Below, in pieces: positions 8,718-18,600 of a stretch of DNA of 36,817 bases. The stretch comes from an uncultured Victivallis sp. GTDB lineage: Bacteria > Verrucomicrobiota > Lentisphaeria > Victivallales > Victivallaceae. Under the pieces are notes generated by a model. The model did no database searches and had not been told where the DNA came from. It saw nothing but the letters and a program-made list of their open reading frames with translations. The translations under genes and the position numbers were made by a program. The DNA is taken from positions 1-36,817 of the forward strand of contig CALXNS010000056.1 in NCBI GenBank assembly GCA_944389815.1, read 5' to 3'. Each line of letters opens with the position of its first letter. Position 1 is the stretch's first letter.

Positions 8718-8730
8718 CCGGACGGTCCGG
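8718..8730. promoter_or_regulatory. Perfect palindrome, possible operator
   Basis: CCGGACGGTCCGG has 6-bp arms around one base, about 70 bases upstream of the pilin-like gene start. It lies in the only gap of the GH2-to-barrel-hydrolase stretch and could be a repressor or activator site. Weak promoter hexamers follow (TTGCAA 8749-8754, TGTAAT 8770-8775, 15-base spacer). Confidence 0.3.
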
Positions 8731-8797
8731 ATTGAAAAAAAGTTTCCGTTGCAATTTTATTGAAAACGTTGTAATGTTTCAGAAAGGAGATGTTGCC

Positions 8798-9562
8798 ATG
8801 ATTTCGGGAGAAGAAAAAAGTAAAATGCGTACAATTATGCTGCGAAACTTTACTTTAATCGAACTTTTAGTAGTTATAGCGATTATCGCGATTCTTGCAG
8901 CGATGCTGCTTCCGGCGTTGAATCAGGCGCGGAACCGGGCGCGTGACGCAAGCTGCCTCAACAACGTCAAACAGATCGGCGGATTCATGCAGATGTACGT
9001 CGATGACAATGCCGGTATTGCGCCGTGTTACTGGAAAAACGGCTGGCAGGGGGCGAAGTGGCAGGATCTGCTCATGCTTTATTACCGCAGTGGTTCCGAG
9101 CTGGAAGACTGGGGGCATTTCGACAAGGAGAGCAAACGGCCGTATGGGATTTTCGCGTGTCCGGCGTCGCGTTATATGCCGGAGGTGGATTATGATGCCG
9201 GGATGCTGTCGCGCCATTACGGCGTCAATCGCCTTTACGCCAGCGACAACGGCATGTGGGACAATGCGGCGACTCCGGTTGCCCGGCGCCCCGATAAACT
9301 TAAGAAGATTGCCGAACGCGCCATGGTATTCGACATCGATTTCATGACGGCGTGGGCGCCAATGACCGCCGCGGACACCTGGTCGCTTCTGTCGCTCTGG
9401 GGAACCGATGGAATTCCGTTCCGCCACAGCAATGTTTCGATGAATGTGGTGTATGCCGACGGCCACGCCGCCAACCGCCCGCGTAACGGTTTCCCGGACA
9501 ACCGCTGGATGGAGCCGGCGTTCTGGGGGATCTGGGAAGATAAAACGTCGGATGACCTTTGA
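8798..9562 (+). CDS. Pilin-like protein with H-x10-DGH C-terminal motif
   Basis: The 254-residue protein starts with a short basic leader, then [17 protein letters not shown] (from residue 18), the class III signal and membrane helix of type IV pilins and T2SS pseudopilins. The residue before the cleavage site is Asn17, not the usual Gly. The globular part ends in [16 protein letters not shown], an H-x10-DGH variant of the H-x9-DG motif common in planctomycete and Lentisphaerota pilin-like proteins. AGGAG at 8785-8789 fixes the start at 8798; an in-frame ATG at 8678 lacks a ribosome-binding site. The stop overlaps the next gene's start by one base, so it is translated together with the secreted hydrolase. 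Function is unknown; a surface or secretion-linked role is an inference. Confidence 0.85.
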   Translation: MISGEEKSKMRTIMLRNFTLIELLVVIAIIAILAAMLLPALNQARNRARDASCLNNVKQIGGFMQMYVDDNAGIAPCYWKNGWQGAKWQDLLMLYYRSGSELEDWGHFDKESKRPYGIFACPASRYMPEVDYDAGMLSRHYGVNRLYASDNGMWDNAATPVARRPDKLKKIAERAMVFDIDFMTAWAPMTAADTWSLLSLWGTDGIPFRHSNVSMNVVYADGHAANRPRNGFPDNRWMEPAFWGIWEDKTSDDL

Positions 9563-12500
9563 TGAAAAAAATTGTTGCAATAATTGGTCTCGCGCTCGTC
9601 GGGCTGTTCGCTTCCGCGGCGGGAATTGAACCGTTGGCCGGCGGCGCGTTCCGGGTGGAACATGCGCTCTTCAAGGTGACGCGCTACACCGCGAACTGGG
9701 CCGGGATGGTTTATCCGGGCGAAGAGGAGGGAAATCACCTGAAACTGAGCCGGCATGATGACAACTGGAATTACACCTTTGTGTCGACCCCGGCGGCGCC
9801 GACGGCCTCGCTTTCGCTGCAGATGACGATTCCGGCATACCGTTTCTTCGGGAAACCGGTCGTCATCAACGACGAAACCGAATTCCTCTATCCGGAGAAA
9901 GTCGGGGAATCACCGATGCTTGCCGAATACGACAATGTGAAGAGTCTGGCATTGCCGTTGACCGAGGGGGTGTTGAAGTTCGAGATTCCGTCGGGAACGA
10001 AGGTGCATTTGCTGGATTTCCGGATGTATCAGCTCGAAGATTACGCGCTGCGGCTGCTTTTTTCGCCGGCGGAGGGGGATATTGCCCGGGCGGAATTGAG
10101 ATTCCGGATGCAGTATGTGCCCTATCAATCCTATGCGTTCGATCTGCGGCGCGCCGCCAACATGGGATTTGCCGACGAGAAGGCCGACGACCGCAAAGGG
10201 GGCTGGACCGATCAGGGACCGGACAACGATCTGCGGGCGTTGAAACCGGGACGGCTCGACGCGGCGCCGGCGCGGTTCGAAATTCTCGATCCGGCGAAGA
10301 ATCGCGGCAAAAGCTGTATCGCTCTCGGCGGCGGCGGGCGGGAATATTTCCCGCGTGAGGCGGAAATTTCCGGGAACGGGCAACGGTTCCGGACGCTGTT
10401 GCTGCTTCATGCGCTCGCCTGGGCGCGCAACGGCGAAGTGGGAAAAATCACCGTGGAATTCCGGGATGGTTCCAGTTGCGTCATTCCGGTTGCGGGCGGC
10501 CGCGACGTGGGCGACTGGTGGAATCCGTCGCCGTGTGCCAACGGGGTTGTGGCGTGGCGCGGTTCCTCGCGGGAAGGGAATCCGGTCGGATTGTTTCTTT
10601 CGGCGTTTCCGGTGCCGAACAAACCGATCCGTTCGTTGAAATTCGAATCCAACGGCTCCTCGGTCTGGATGATTGCGGCCCTTTCCGGTTCGACGGAACG
10701 TGTCGCACTGGAGGCGCCGCTGGAGTACCGCGCCACCCGCGGCGACGACTGGCGCGTGATCGACAGCGACCGCGAAATTGAACCTGGTTCGGCGCTGGAT
10801 TTTTCGTTTCTGCTGGACGCGCCGGCGGGGAAGGACGGTCGTGTCGTAGTGGCGGGCGATCATTTTGAACTGGAAAAACGTCCGGGCGTGCCGATCCGTT
10901 TCTACGGTGTGAACATCTGCACCGGAGCGAATATCGTCACGCATGAGGAGGCGGAAATCCTGGCCGAACGGTTGAGCCGGATTGGTTACAACGCGGTCCG
11001 CTTCCACCATTTCGACGATTTTCTGAGGACGCCGGAACAGCTCGATCAATTCTTCTATCTCTGGGCGCAGCTGAAGAAACGCGGATTGTACGCGACGCTG
11101 GATTGTTACATCAGCCGGAACGTACCGCCGTATTCGATGAACGATTACAAACTTGCGGCGATGCTTCTTCCGGAGGTCAATGCCGATCTGCGCGAATTCT
11201 GCCGGAAACTGCTCGCAACGCCGAACCCCTACACCGGGATGACCTTCGGCAGTGATCCGGCGCTGGCGGGAGTGAGCATCATCAACGAGAACACGATTTA
11301 TCACAATATTCTCAGTGCGTCGCCTGAAATGCGCGCCCGATATGATGCCGCGTTTTCGGAATGGGCCGCGCAGCAGGGCGAAACCGTGACCGATGCGAAC
11401 CGGAAGGGGCTCTTCCACCGTTTTCTGGGCGAAACCTACCGGAAATATTATGACGGAATGAAAACGTTTCTCCATGAAATCGGGGTGACCGCTCCGCTCA
11501 CCGACCAGAATTACATCATGTCGCCGAGCGTTGTCGGAATGCGTTCGAAATATGATTACGTCGATAATCACCAATACTGGGATCACCCGGTGTTTCCTGA
11601 AGTTGAGTGGCAGTTTCCGGTTCGGATTTCGAACCGGAGTGCGCTGGAGGGGCGTTTGACCGCGCCGGCGGCGCTGGCGCCGGCGCGGGTGCTTGGAAAA
11701 CCCTACACGATCACCGAATTCGACTACTGTTATCCGAATGGTTGCCGGGCGGAGGGCGCGGTGTTGACCGGAGCGTATGCGGGGTTGCAGAACTGGAGCG
11801 GACTTTATCGTTTCGATTACTCCAACAACGCCGACAGCATGTTCCGGAGCACGACCATCGATATCTTCGATGTGGTGAACGATCCGATCCGGTTGCTTTC
11901 CGAAAGAATCGGCATGGCGCTGTTCCTGCGCGGAGACGTCCGGGCGGCGGAAGTGGAGTATCCGATCACGGTTCCGATGGAGACTTCGGAATATGAATTC
12001 GGATATCCGCGCCGCCTCAACGAACTGGCACTGAAAAGCGGCATCGGTTCCGAAGTCGGCGAAGTGCTGCGTTATCCGGAAGTGCCGGAAAAGGAGCCGG
12101 AGAAGATCGTCTCTTCAACCGGGGAACTTCAGGCGGATTTCCGGCGGAACGTCTTCACGGCGGTGACGCCGCGGACGGAGGCGTTCGTGCTTCCGGAAGG
12201 CGAACGGGGAACGGGAAAAGTCATGGAAGTTGTTTCCGGGAAAGGGTTCGCCGTTTTCGGAGCGATTTCACTTGACGGCGCTCCGTTGACGGAAACGAAA
12301 CGGCTGGTCGTTCTGCATCTCACGGATGCTCTGGCCGAAGGGGCGCGGTTCGCCTCGGCCGACCGGAAGCTCTATCTGGAGCGGCCGGCGAATACTCCGG
12401 TTCTGCTGCGCCACGGTACGGCCGAAGTGCAACTGAATCTGCCGGAGGCGGAATGGAAACTTTACGGAATCGGTTCGACCGGGAAGCGGCTGCGGGAAAT

Positions 12501-12594
12501 ACCGTACCGTCATCAGGAGGGGAAACTCACCTTCCAGGCAGATAATTTCGCGGAAGACGGAGCGACGCTCTGGGGGTATGAATTGACCCGTTGA
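9562..12594 (+). CDS. Large secreted glycoside hydrolase, GH5/clan A-like barrel
   Basis: The product (1010 residues) has a signal peptide ([20 protein letters not shown]). Residues 25-430 look like beta-sandwich material. A TIM-barrel starts near residue 445 (RFYGVNICTGAN, AVRFHHFDD). The catalytic pair is probably Glu576 in SIINENT and Glu719 in YTITEFDY, on strands 4 and 7 as in clan GH-A. The C-terminal 200 residues are a further beta domain. The exact family and substrate are not clear. The ATG at 9562 begins the signal peptide and overlaps the stop of the pilin-like gene; a TTG one codon earlier is less likely. A strong terminator follows. It is paralogous to the leftward gene at 12651-15377, sharing RFYG.N, AVRFHHFD and NPYTGMT. 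Confidence 0.85.
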   Translation: MKKIVAIIGLALVGLFASAAGIEPLAGGAFRVEHALFKVTRYTANWAGMVYPGEEEGNHLKLSRHDDNWNYTFVSTPAAPTASLSLQMTIPAYRFFGKPVVINDETEFLYPEKVGESPMLAEYDNVKSLALPLTEGVLKFEIPSGTKVHLLDFRMYQLEDYALRLLFSPAEGDIARAELRFRMQYVPYQSYAFDLRRAANMGFADEKADDRKGGWTDQGPDNDLRALKPGRLDAAPARFEILDPAKNRGKSCIALGGGGREYFPREAEISGNGQRFRTLLLLHALAWARNGEVGKITVEFRDGSSCVIPVAGGRDVGDWWNPSPCANGVVAWRGSSREGNPVGLFLSAFPVPNKPIRSLKFESNGSSVWMIAALSGSTERVALEAPLEYRATRGDDWRVIDSDREIEPGSALDFSFLLDAPAGKDGRVVVAGDHFELEKRPGVPIRFYGVNICTGANIVTHEEAEILAERLSRIGYNAVRFHHFDDFLRTPEQLDQFFYLWAQLKKRGLYATLDCYISRNVPPYSMNDYKLAAMLLPEVNADLREFCRKLLATPNPYTGMTFGSDPALAGVSIINENTIYHNILSASPEMRARYDAAFSEWAAQQGETVTDANRKGLFHRFLGETYRKYYDGMKTFLHEIGVTAPLTDQNYIMSPSVVGMRSKYDYVDNHQYWDHPVFPEVEWQFPVRISNRSALEGRLTAPAALAPARVLGKPYTITEFDYCYPNGCRAEGAVLTGAYAGLQNWSGLYRFDYSNNADSMFRSTTIDIFDVVNDPIRLLSERIGMALFLRGDVRAAEVEYPITVPMETSEYEFGYPRRLNELALKSGIGSEVGEVLRYPEVPEKEPEKIVSSTGELQADFRRNVFTAVTPRTEAFVLPEGERGTGKVMEVVSGKGFAVFGAISLDGAPLTETKRLVVLHLTDALAEGARFASADRKLYLERPANTPVLLRHGTAEVQLNLPEAEWKLYGIGSTGKRLREIPYRHQEGKLTFQADNFAEDGATLWGYELTR

Positions 12595-12604
12595 ACTGCG
12601 GAGA

Positions 12605-12652
12605 ACGGGCACGGCGGAAGAGGTTGAATTTCGCCGTGCCCGTTTTTTTTTT
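12605..12652 (+). terminator. Rho-independent terminator
   Basis: ACGGGCACGGCG (12605-12616) pairs perfectly with CGCCGTGCCCGT (12632-12643) around a 15-base loop and is followed by a run of ten T. It ends the rightward hydrolase transcript. The leftward gene's stop codon lies in the T-run; for that strand the hairpin lacks a U-tract. Confidence 0.93.
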
Positions 12653-15377
12653 ATGGTTTCGGAATATCGTTTTCCGGGAGGCGGGTGATTTCGTAAGCGA
12701 AAGTCACCGACTGATCTTTGAAGAAGGTATTGGCTTCGAAGGCGATCCGTCCATCGGCGCCGTTGCCCTGGAGAATTTCCCCGAGCCGTGCTCCGTCGAA
12801 ATCGAGCGCGTACCCGCGCCAATTGCCGGGAGAGAGGGTAAGTTCGACGTCGCATACGGCATTTTCCGCAATGACCGTGCCGCGGTCGCCGTAATCGAGC
12901 AGAGAATTCATCGCCAAGGAATCATAAACACTTCCTTTCTGCTTCGTATCGGAAACATGCAGAACCAGCAGTCGGTCGGTGTTCTCGAAAGGTTTGCCAT
13001 CCAGCGTGATGGCTGCCACATTGGCAGCGCCCTTCCGGGCGCGGCACACGAAATGTCTGCCGTTGAATTCTCCATTCTGCGGCAGTGCGGCGGCCTCGGT
13101 TCGCGGAGTAATGACGTAGAAACAGTTGCGGGGAAAATCCGCGAAAAGTTCGCCAGTGTCGCTGGTCAGGCATTCGCGTGTGACGGCATTCTCTTCGGAA
13201 TTCATTACAGGCAGCGTCGGGTTTTTCAGAACATTATCCAGATTGTAGATTTGTCTGGAGTTCGGAGGGAGTTCTGTAACCAGACGGCCGTCCTGGACTT
13301 CAACCATGCCGATTTTCCCGAGGAACTGCAGATCCTCCGCCGGTTCCGGGAATCGACCATTTCCGCCGGAGGGCGAAGCGGGATCCACTGCGATCGGGTA
13401 GGAGTCTTTTGCTTCCTGCAGATCGCGCCGCAGAAAGAGCGCGGTTCCGATGCGGGCCGGGAGCAGTCGGGTCATGTCGTTGGCGATGTCGAAGATGGCG
13501 ATCCCCGGATTGGTGTTCTCCAGCCGTCCGGCGCTGTCGGCATAATCGAAGTAATAGACTCCGTCCCATCCCTGATACGCGGCGATGGCGCCGATCAGAA
13601 GTCCGCCCTCGGCGCGGTAACGGTTGGGATAACAGAAATTGATCTCGCTGGTCACGAACGGCTTGCCGAAGATCCGGTTCGGAGAGATCATCTTCGGTAT
13701 CCGGAAACGGTGGAAAAGCGCGCTTTCATTGATGAAATTCATCGGAAGACTCCACATGGCGCCGCCGAAGGTCGGATGATCCCAGTAACTGTGAACGTCG
13801 ACGTAATCGAAATTCTTCCGTTGTGCAAGATAGCGCGGCGCGGAATGAAAATTGTATTCCGTCAGCGGCACCTGGACCCCGAGTTCCTTCAGGAAGGAAC
13901 TCATGTCGCGATAATATTCCGCGTATGAATCGAGGAAGAAACGTTCCCGGTTGCTCTGGGAAGGAACGATGTTGTTCTGCCGGCAGAATTCGTTGAATTT
14001 CGCGAAAATCCCTTCCCGCAGCTCCGGTTCGGCGTAATTCTCCACCATGATGACGGTATTGTTTTCATTGACGATGCTGACATGGTTCAGAGCGGGGTCT
14101 TCGGCCCAGGTCATGCCGGTGTAGGGGTTTTTGTGAGAGAGAAGGGCTTTGACGAACCGTTTCAGATTTTCGCGCGCTTCCGGATAGAAGACAACGGCGG
14201 TCTTATAGCTCTGGATGTCGGCTTTGCTTAAATCCAGCGGCAGCGTCTTATATTCGCCTTCGGCGGCCGGGCGGATGGTGTAAAGATCCAGCGTGAAATA
14301 GATCCCGGCTTTCTTCAATGCGGCGGCCAGATAGTCGAAGCGATCCAGCATCTCCGGGTTGAACGTGAAGGAATTTCCGCTCTTCCGGTCGATGATGTCG
14401 CGGTCGAAATGGTGGAACCGGACCGCATTGAATCCCTGCCGTACCAGTCGGGCGGCGAGCATATCCGCGGTCTGATGGTCGATGAAATTGGTGGAGAAAC
14501 AGAGGTTCGCCCCGTAGAAGCGCACCGGAATTCCCGGGCGGTCGGCGAATTCGAAATGACCGTTTCGAACGACGACCGGGCCATATTTCCCCGCAGGAGC
14601 GTCAATGTCGTTTAGAGAGGTGAAATCGAGCGCGGAACCCTTTAGAACATCCTGTTTCGGGGTGAAGGCACGCCAGTCGGCTCCCTCGCGGGCGACATAT
14701 TTTTCCGGAATCTTCCGTTCCGGCACGCCACCGGGAGTGAACCGAACCTCGGCGGCGAATTCATAACGGGAGATGATGCCGTTCGGCGGAGTTCCGAATA
14801 TGCGCAGATCGATGGTCGGCAGATTCCATTGCCGGAGATCTTCAAGGCGGCAGCTGTTGTTGTTTTCCGGAGCGAATTTCCAATGGATTACGCCGCTTTG
14901 GAGCGGCAGGTCGATGGTACGAAGCGCCGGGTAAGCACGATCCCACTCTGAATGAAACATCTCCGGAAAGGGAATGGCGGTGCCGTTGATGGAGACGGCG
15001 TTGTTCGCGGTGATGGTTTTGGGCAGTTCCGCATCCACATAAATGCCCTTACTGACGACCGGGCTGGCTGCTTCTGCGAGGTAATGCACGGAGTAATGGT
15101 TTTCTCCGAGGCGGATTACGCGCTGCGTGACCTTGAATTCGTCGATGGTGTAATTGTACCAGGTCTCCTGATCCGACTTCTGTTCGAGACGCACATCTTC
15201 AGGAGAGAGTTTCAACTGACGGAAAATGTCCCATGATTTGTTTCTGACGAGCAGATCAAATTTCTGTCCGTCGCAATCGAGTACGCCGCGTTCGTCCCAT
15301 TGCATTTTTTCCGCCGCAGCGGAAAATCGGACGAAAAAAACGGTGGCCAACAGGAGAAAGAGATAGAAATTTTTCAT
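12651..15377 (-). CDS. Large secreted glycoside hydrolase, paralogue of the convergent gene
   Basis: The 908-residue product begins with a signal peptide (MKNFYLFLLLATVFFVRFSAAA). N-terminal beta-rich sequence leads to a TIM barrel from about residue 287 (RFYGANLCFSTN, AVRFHHFDRD). Probable catalytic residues are Glu438 in SIVNENN and Glu578 in VTSEINF. A beta-domain follows, with FPRNCFYVITPRTEA matching FRRNVFTAVTPRTEA of the paralogue. The start at 15377 is chosen because it opens the signal peptide; the frame extends to a TTG at 15443 but with no better ribosome-binding site. It is the last gene of a leftward cluster with a pilin-like protein and a GH42-type enzyme, 111 bases after the former. 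Substrate is unknown. Confidence 0.85.
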   Translation of the reverse strand: MKNFYLFLLLATVFFVRFSAAAEKMQWDERGVLDCDGQKFDLLVRNKSWDIFRQLKLSPEDVRLEQKSDQETWYNYTIDEFKVTQRVIRLGENHYSVHYLAEAASPVVSKGIYVDAELPKTITANNAVSINGTAIPFPEMFHSEWDRAYPALRTIDLPLQSGVIHWKFAPENNNSCRLEDLRQWNLPTIDLRIFGTPPNGIISRYEFAAEVRFTPGGVPERKIPEKYVAREGADWRAFTPKQDVLKGSALDFTSLNDIDAPAGKYGPVVVRNGHFEFADRPGIPVRFYGANLCFSTNFIDHQTADMLAARLVRQGFNAVRFHHFDRDIIDRKSGNSFTFNPEMLDRFDYLAAALKKAGIYFTLDLYTIRPAAEGEYKTLPLDLSKADIQSYKTAVVFYPEARENLKRFVKALLSHKNPYTGMTWAEDPALNHVSIVNENNTVIMVENYAEPELREGIFAKFNEFCRQNNIVPSQSNRERFFLDSYAEYYRDMSSFLKELGVQVPLTEYNFHSAPRYLAQRKNFDYVDVHSYWDHPTFGGAMWSLPMNFINESALFHRFRIPKMISPNRIFGKPFVTSEINFCYPNRYRAEGGLLIGAIAAYQGWDGVYYFDYADSAGRLENTNPGIAIFDIANDMTRLLPARIGTALFLRRDLQEAKDSYPIAVDPASPSGGNGRFPEPAEDLQFLGKIGMVEVQDGRLVTELPPNSRQIYNLDNVLKNPTLPVMNSEENAVTRECLTSDTGELFADFPRNCFYVITPRTEAAALPQNGEFNGRHFVCRARKGAANVAAITLDGKPFENTDRLLVLHVSDTKQKGSVYDSLAMNSLLDYGDRGTVIAENAVCDVELTLSPGNWRGYALDFDGARLGEILQGNGADGRIAFEANTFFKDQSVTFAYEITRLPENDIPKP

Positions 15378-15488
15378 ATTCAATGAGGTTTTTGCGGACA
15401 CGAATTGCCGAAGTTGCGGATTTTTCCGGAATTTCTCCGGCAATTCATATTGATGTCCAGTTGAGAGTTGAGTAGAAGGAAGAATTGC

Positions 15489-16301
15489 TTACCATAAAGT
15501 GACAAAGTTGGATTTTTTCACCACAGTGAATTCGCATTCCGGCTTGGATTTGAGTTCATCACCCGACATCGCGGTCACGTGTCCGTCGAACATGCCGGTA
15601 TTCGCACGCTCCCCGTGAACCGTCGAGACTGCGGCACCGCCGGTATAATTGGGGTTGTCGGTCGTACAGGCGAATTGATTGATTCCCCATCCCAGTTTGG
15701 ATCCGGCCATGTCGGTAACGCGGCAGTCCGCAAGAAAGACGATGTTGGAACCGTTTTTGGCATGGCTGGGGCGATAATAGACCGCGCCTGCATGAAGCAC
15801 ATAACCCGAACCGAGTTTCGAAGTGTAATCCGCTCCGTCATCCTTAACGTAATACATGCCGTAACAGCCGAAGTAATTCCCATATTCGATCTTGGGCGTG
15901 AGGTCGGTCGGACATTTGTTGACTTCCCGGGAGATATACGGCATCAACGGACCGTCATTGAGTTCGGGGGTCAGGCCGCTGTCTTCGGAGTTCCAGTTGA
16001 CCCGGCCGCCGCTGGAGGTTCCGAATGTCACCGCAGGGGTGAATTCGTCGCTGTCGTCGCTGTACAGCGTGAGCGCCAGAAGTACCTGACGGAGATTGTT
16101 GGTGCATTGAATCGAGCGGGCCCGTTCCCGGGCCTGATTGAGTGCCGGCAGAAGCATGCTCGCCAGAATGGCGATGATCGCAATTACAACCAGAAGCTCG
16201 ATTAATGTGAACGAGGCGGAGGAACCGGGTTTCCGGCGGGATGTGCAACGTGGAATCGGCAGGGGTTGCAGAAACTTTGAGAAATGATGATTGTGCGGCA
16301 T
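15489..16301 (-). CDS. Pilin-like protein with H-x9-DGH C-terminal motif
   Basis: The 270-residue protein has a basic leader of about 30 residues ([12 protein letters not shown]), then [17 protein letters not shown] followed by [15 protein letters not shown], the class III signal and helix of pilin-like proteins. The residue before the cleavage site is Ser, not Gly. It ends with the H-x9-DGH motif in [22 protein letters not shown] directly upstream of the ATG at 16301 fixes the start over an earlier in-frame ATG at 16334. It lies 34 bases after a GH42-type gene and 111 bases before a secreted hydrolase, all leftward, so it is probably cotranscribed with them. A role in presenting or exporting the hydrolase is an inference. 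Confidence 0.85.
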   Translation of the reverse strand: MPHNHHFSKFLQPLPIPRCTSRRKPGSSASFTLIELLVVIAIIAILASMLLPALNQARERARSIQCTNNLRQVLLALTLYSDDSDEFTPAVTFGTSSGGRVNWNSEDSGLTPELNDGPLMPYISREVNKCPTDLTPKIEYGNYFGCYGMYYVKDDGADYTSKLGSGYVLHAGAVYYRPSHAKNGSNIVFLADCRVTDMAGSKLGWGINQFACTTDNPNYTGGAAVSTVHGERANTGMFDGHVTAMSGDELKSKPECEFTVVKKSNFVTLW

Positions 16302-16335
16302 GATACCTTCTCCTTGTGTTGCTGGTTGGATCATT

Positions 16336-18471
16336 TCATTCCTTTGATTTCAAAAAGACGGCGTTACCGAAGGGAGGTAAAGAAACCCTTCCCCGGCCTT
16401 CCCGGGAAAAAACAAGTTCATTCAAACCGTAGAGCCCCTTGTAGAAAAATTTGCTCCGTGAAGGCGAAACCACCTCCTGTGTCGTCGGAAAGGCCGACTG
16501 ATTGGAAAACAGCAGAAGTTCGCCGTCGTCCGGGAGAAGAAGCTGACGGACATGAAGCGGAACATTCACGGAAATGGTTGCGGAAATATCACACTGTGCG
16601 GCGACATCGAGAATCATCGCAGCGGCGTCATTGCAGGTTTCCTTCTGGAAATCGGCATGCAAATCGTCCGCAATCAAACCGCCGGACGCGTTCAGATTTC
16701 CCAGCGGCATTCCGGAAAGGAAGGCTCTTCCGCAGCCGTACGGGTGTTCGGAGAGGATCCATTCGTCGTCATTGACTGTGGCGAAGGCGGAAGCGCGTTC
16801 GGATTGCTGCTGCCAGATTTCGTACGGGAAACGCGCGGGAAGGAAGTAAGAATGCGTTTTTCCCTGTAAGGAAAGGAGCTCTTTTCCGCTGCTCCGGAAC
16901 TCTCTTTCCTGAACGCCGAAGAGTTGATCCAGCCCGGCGCCCGGCATTGTGCGCGACAATTTGAGATCGCCCTCCCAGGAGGCGGTGAAGGGGTCGGCCA
17001 GAAGGGCTCCGCCGTCGGCGACGTAGGCTGTCAGCAGATCGGCGGTATCCCGTGCCAGAGTAAACGTTGCAGGCAGGATCACCAATTTATAACGGCGGAG
17101 CCGTTCCGGGTTCAATTGGTGAACATGCAGAAAATCGACCGGGATATTGGCATGGTAAAACGCATCATAATAACCTGCCGTCGCATCACAGGAGAATTGA
17201 TTGTTTCGATGGATGGCCCAATCCAGCAGAAACGCGCGTGGAGAGAAAAGAATCGCCACTTCTGCGGGCGGAGTTTGTGCCGACATGAATAAATTTTCAT
17301 ATTCGGCGACGGTTCGGCCGAATTTTTCTACTGCGATCAATCGATCGGTTGCTTTTCCCGTCCGGTCGGTCAGACTGAAGAAACCACTTTCGTTGCCGAA
17401 GATCTCGGTTCGGTACTGCCAGAAGAGCACTCCCCTGGCGCCGTGAAAAACCGATGTCCAGCACCAGCCGGCCAGGAGTTCCGGCGGTACCGGGGTGGAG
17501 AAGTTGGTTCCGCCACCGGTGTTACCGGCGCTCAATTCCGACTGCCAGAAAGGTTTGCCGTCGGCGGCGGAACGAGTTGTGTCCATACTCTGTGCCAAAC
17601 GTGGAGTTGCTTCCACCCGTTCAGGGAACGCGCTGCATCCCCAACTTTCCACTTCTGCGGCGTTACGCCAGTCGTCGAAGGCCATGGCGCCGAGCTGGGG
17701 GCAACTGCTTGAACCGCCGCCCCAGGCATGGGCGAAAACCGGCCGGTCGGTATATTTGCGGATGACGGCGGCGCGGCGGCGCACGAGAGAGGCGATGTTT
17801 TCCATGGTGAATTCCCGGAAATCGACCTGATCGCCATATCCGAAAATCCAGGTGGGCGGTCGTACACTCTCCCAGGAGTCGAACCGTCTGCCCCAGGCGC
17901 AGGAAAGAGTTTCAAGCGAACCGTATTTCTTCTGGAGCCATTGGCGGAAAGCTTCCCGTGTCGCCGGACAATAACAGTATTCGTTGACGCGGGGTCCGGC
18001 CGGATCGATCCACATGTGCGGTTCGTTGACCGGTTCGAATCCGTATGCGCGTTTTCCGGCGAACATGACGATTTCCCGGATGAAGCGTTCTTCAAGGCGT
18101 TGTACTTCAGGATTGTCCGGGCAGAGACCGGGCCATCCGCCGGAGGGGGTGTTGGAGCGGGCGGATGGTTCGAAGGGAAGCCCGGCGTGATCCACGTAAC
18201 GAAATTGCGGATATTTCCGGATCAGGTACTCCGGGGCGCCGTGGAGGTGGAACAAAAGAATGGTCTGCAGATTTTTCTTTTCCGCGCAGGAAAGGATGCG
18301 GTCAAGGTAGGCGAAATCGATTTCTCCTTCGCGAACTTCAAGCACGCCCCAGACCAGCCAGATTCGTATGGTGTTGAATCCCGATCCGGCGATGCGTTCC
18401 AGATCATGTTCCCAATCCGCAGGATCGGGAGAAAAGCCTCTTAAATACTGGGTTCCGAAAACAAAGTCCAT
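16336..18471 (-). CDS. Glycoside hydrolase family 42-type beta-galactosidase
   Basis: The 711-residue protein has the GH42 domain order: a TIM barrel (about 1-385), a trimerisation-type alpha/beta domain (about 400-610, [39 protein letters not shown]) and a small C-terminal beta-domain. The acid/base is Glu150 in GFEPVNEP and the nucleophile Glu312 in PFWQSELS. There is no signal peptide, so it should hydrolyse imported beta-galactosides or similar in the cytoplasm. It is the first gene of a leftward cluster with a pilin-like protein and a secreted hydrolase, and diverges from an AraC gene. An extended -10 lies upstream. The start has no strong Shine-Dalgarno, but the barrel begins immediately (FGTQYLRG). 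Confidence 0.92.
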   Translation of the reverse strand: MDFVFGTQYLRGFSPDPADWEHDLERIAGSGFNTIRIWLVWGVLEVREGEIDFAYLDRILSCAEKKNLQTILLFHLHGAPEYLIRKYPQFRYVDHAGLPFEPSARSNTPSGGWPGLCPDNPEVQRLEERFIREIVMFAGKRAYGFEPVNEPHMWIDPAGPRVNEYCYCPATREAFRQWLQKKYGSLETLSCAWGRRFDSWESVRPPTWIFGYGDQVDFREFTMENIASLVRRRAAVIRKYTDRPVFAHAWGGGSSSCPQLGAMAFDDWRNAAEVESWGCSAFPERVEATPRLAQSMDTTRSAADGKPFWQSELSAGNTGGGTNFSTPVPPELLAGWCWTSVFHGARGVLFWQYRTEIFGNESGFFSLTDRTGKATDRLIAVEKFGRTVAEYENLFMSAQTPPAEVAILFSPRAFLLDWAIHRNNQFSCDATAGYYDAFYHANIPVDFLHVHQLNPERLRRYKLVILPATFTLARDTADLLTAYVADGGALLADPFTASWEGDLKLSRTMPGAGLDQLFGVQEREFRSSGKELLSLQGKTHSYFLPARFPYEIWQQQSERASAFATVNDDEWILSEHPYGCGRAFLSGMPLGNLNASGGLIADDLHADFQKETCNDAAAMILDVAAQCDISATISVNVPLHVRQLLLPDDGELLLFSNQSAFPTTQEVVSPSRSKFFYKGLYGLNELVFSREGRGRVSLPPFGNAVFLKSKE

Positions 18472-18516
18472 TTTGGCATGAATCTTCTGATTTGTATTTT
18501 TTTGACGTTTGTTTAT

Positions 18517-18525
18517 ATTATATCA
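18517..18525 (-). promoter_or_regulatory. Extended -10 promoter for the GH42-type gene cluster
   Basis: Reading the minus strand, TGATATAAT gives a perfect -10 (18517-18522) with the extended TGn element, about 45 bases before the start codon. No good -35 is seen, consistent with dependence on an activator. Confidence 0.5.
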
Positions 18526-18567
18526 CAAAAGCGGTTTTTTGAGAGATGTTTTTTCAGAAAAAGATGG

Positions 18568-18573
18568 TACAAT
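18568..18573 (+). promoter_or_regulatory. Possible -10 for the divergent AraC gene
   Basis: TACAAT lies 28 bases before the ATG at 18601. No convincing -35 is present at 17 bases spacing. Confidence 0.3.
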
Positions 18574-18600
18574 GATATTTAACATGGCGGGATATACGAT

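Noticed and set aside
9910..11586. Long minus-strand frame (558 codons) opposite the barrel hydrolase
   Set aside because: The forward gene has a signal peptide and active-site motifs; the reverse product is Arg/His-rich noise caused by codon bias.
15381..15448. Possible 22-codon leader peptide ending just before the leftward hydrolase start
   Set aside because: The minus-strand ATG at 15448 ends with TGA two bases before the hydrolase ATG, but there is no ribosome-binding site or attenuator-like codon run.
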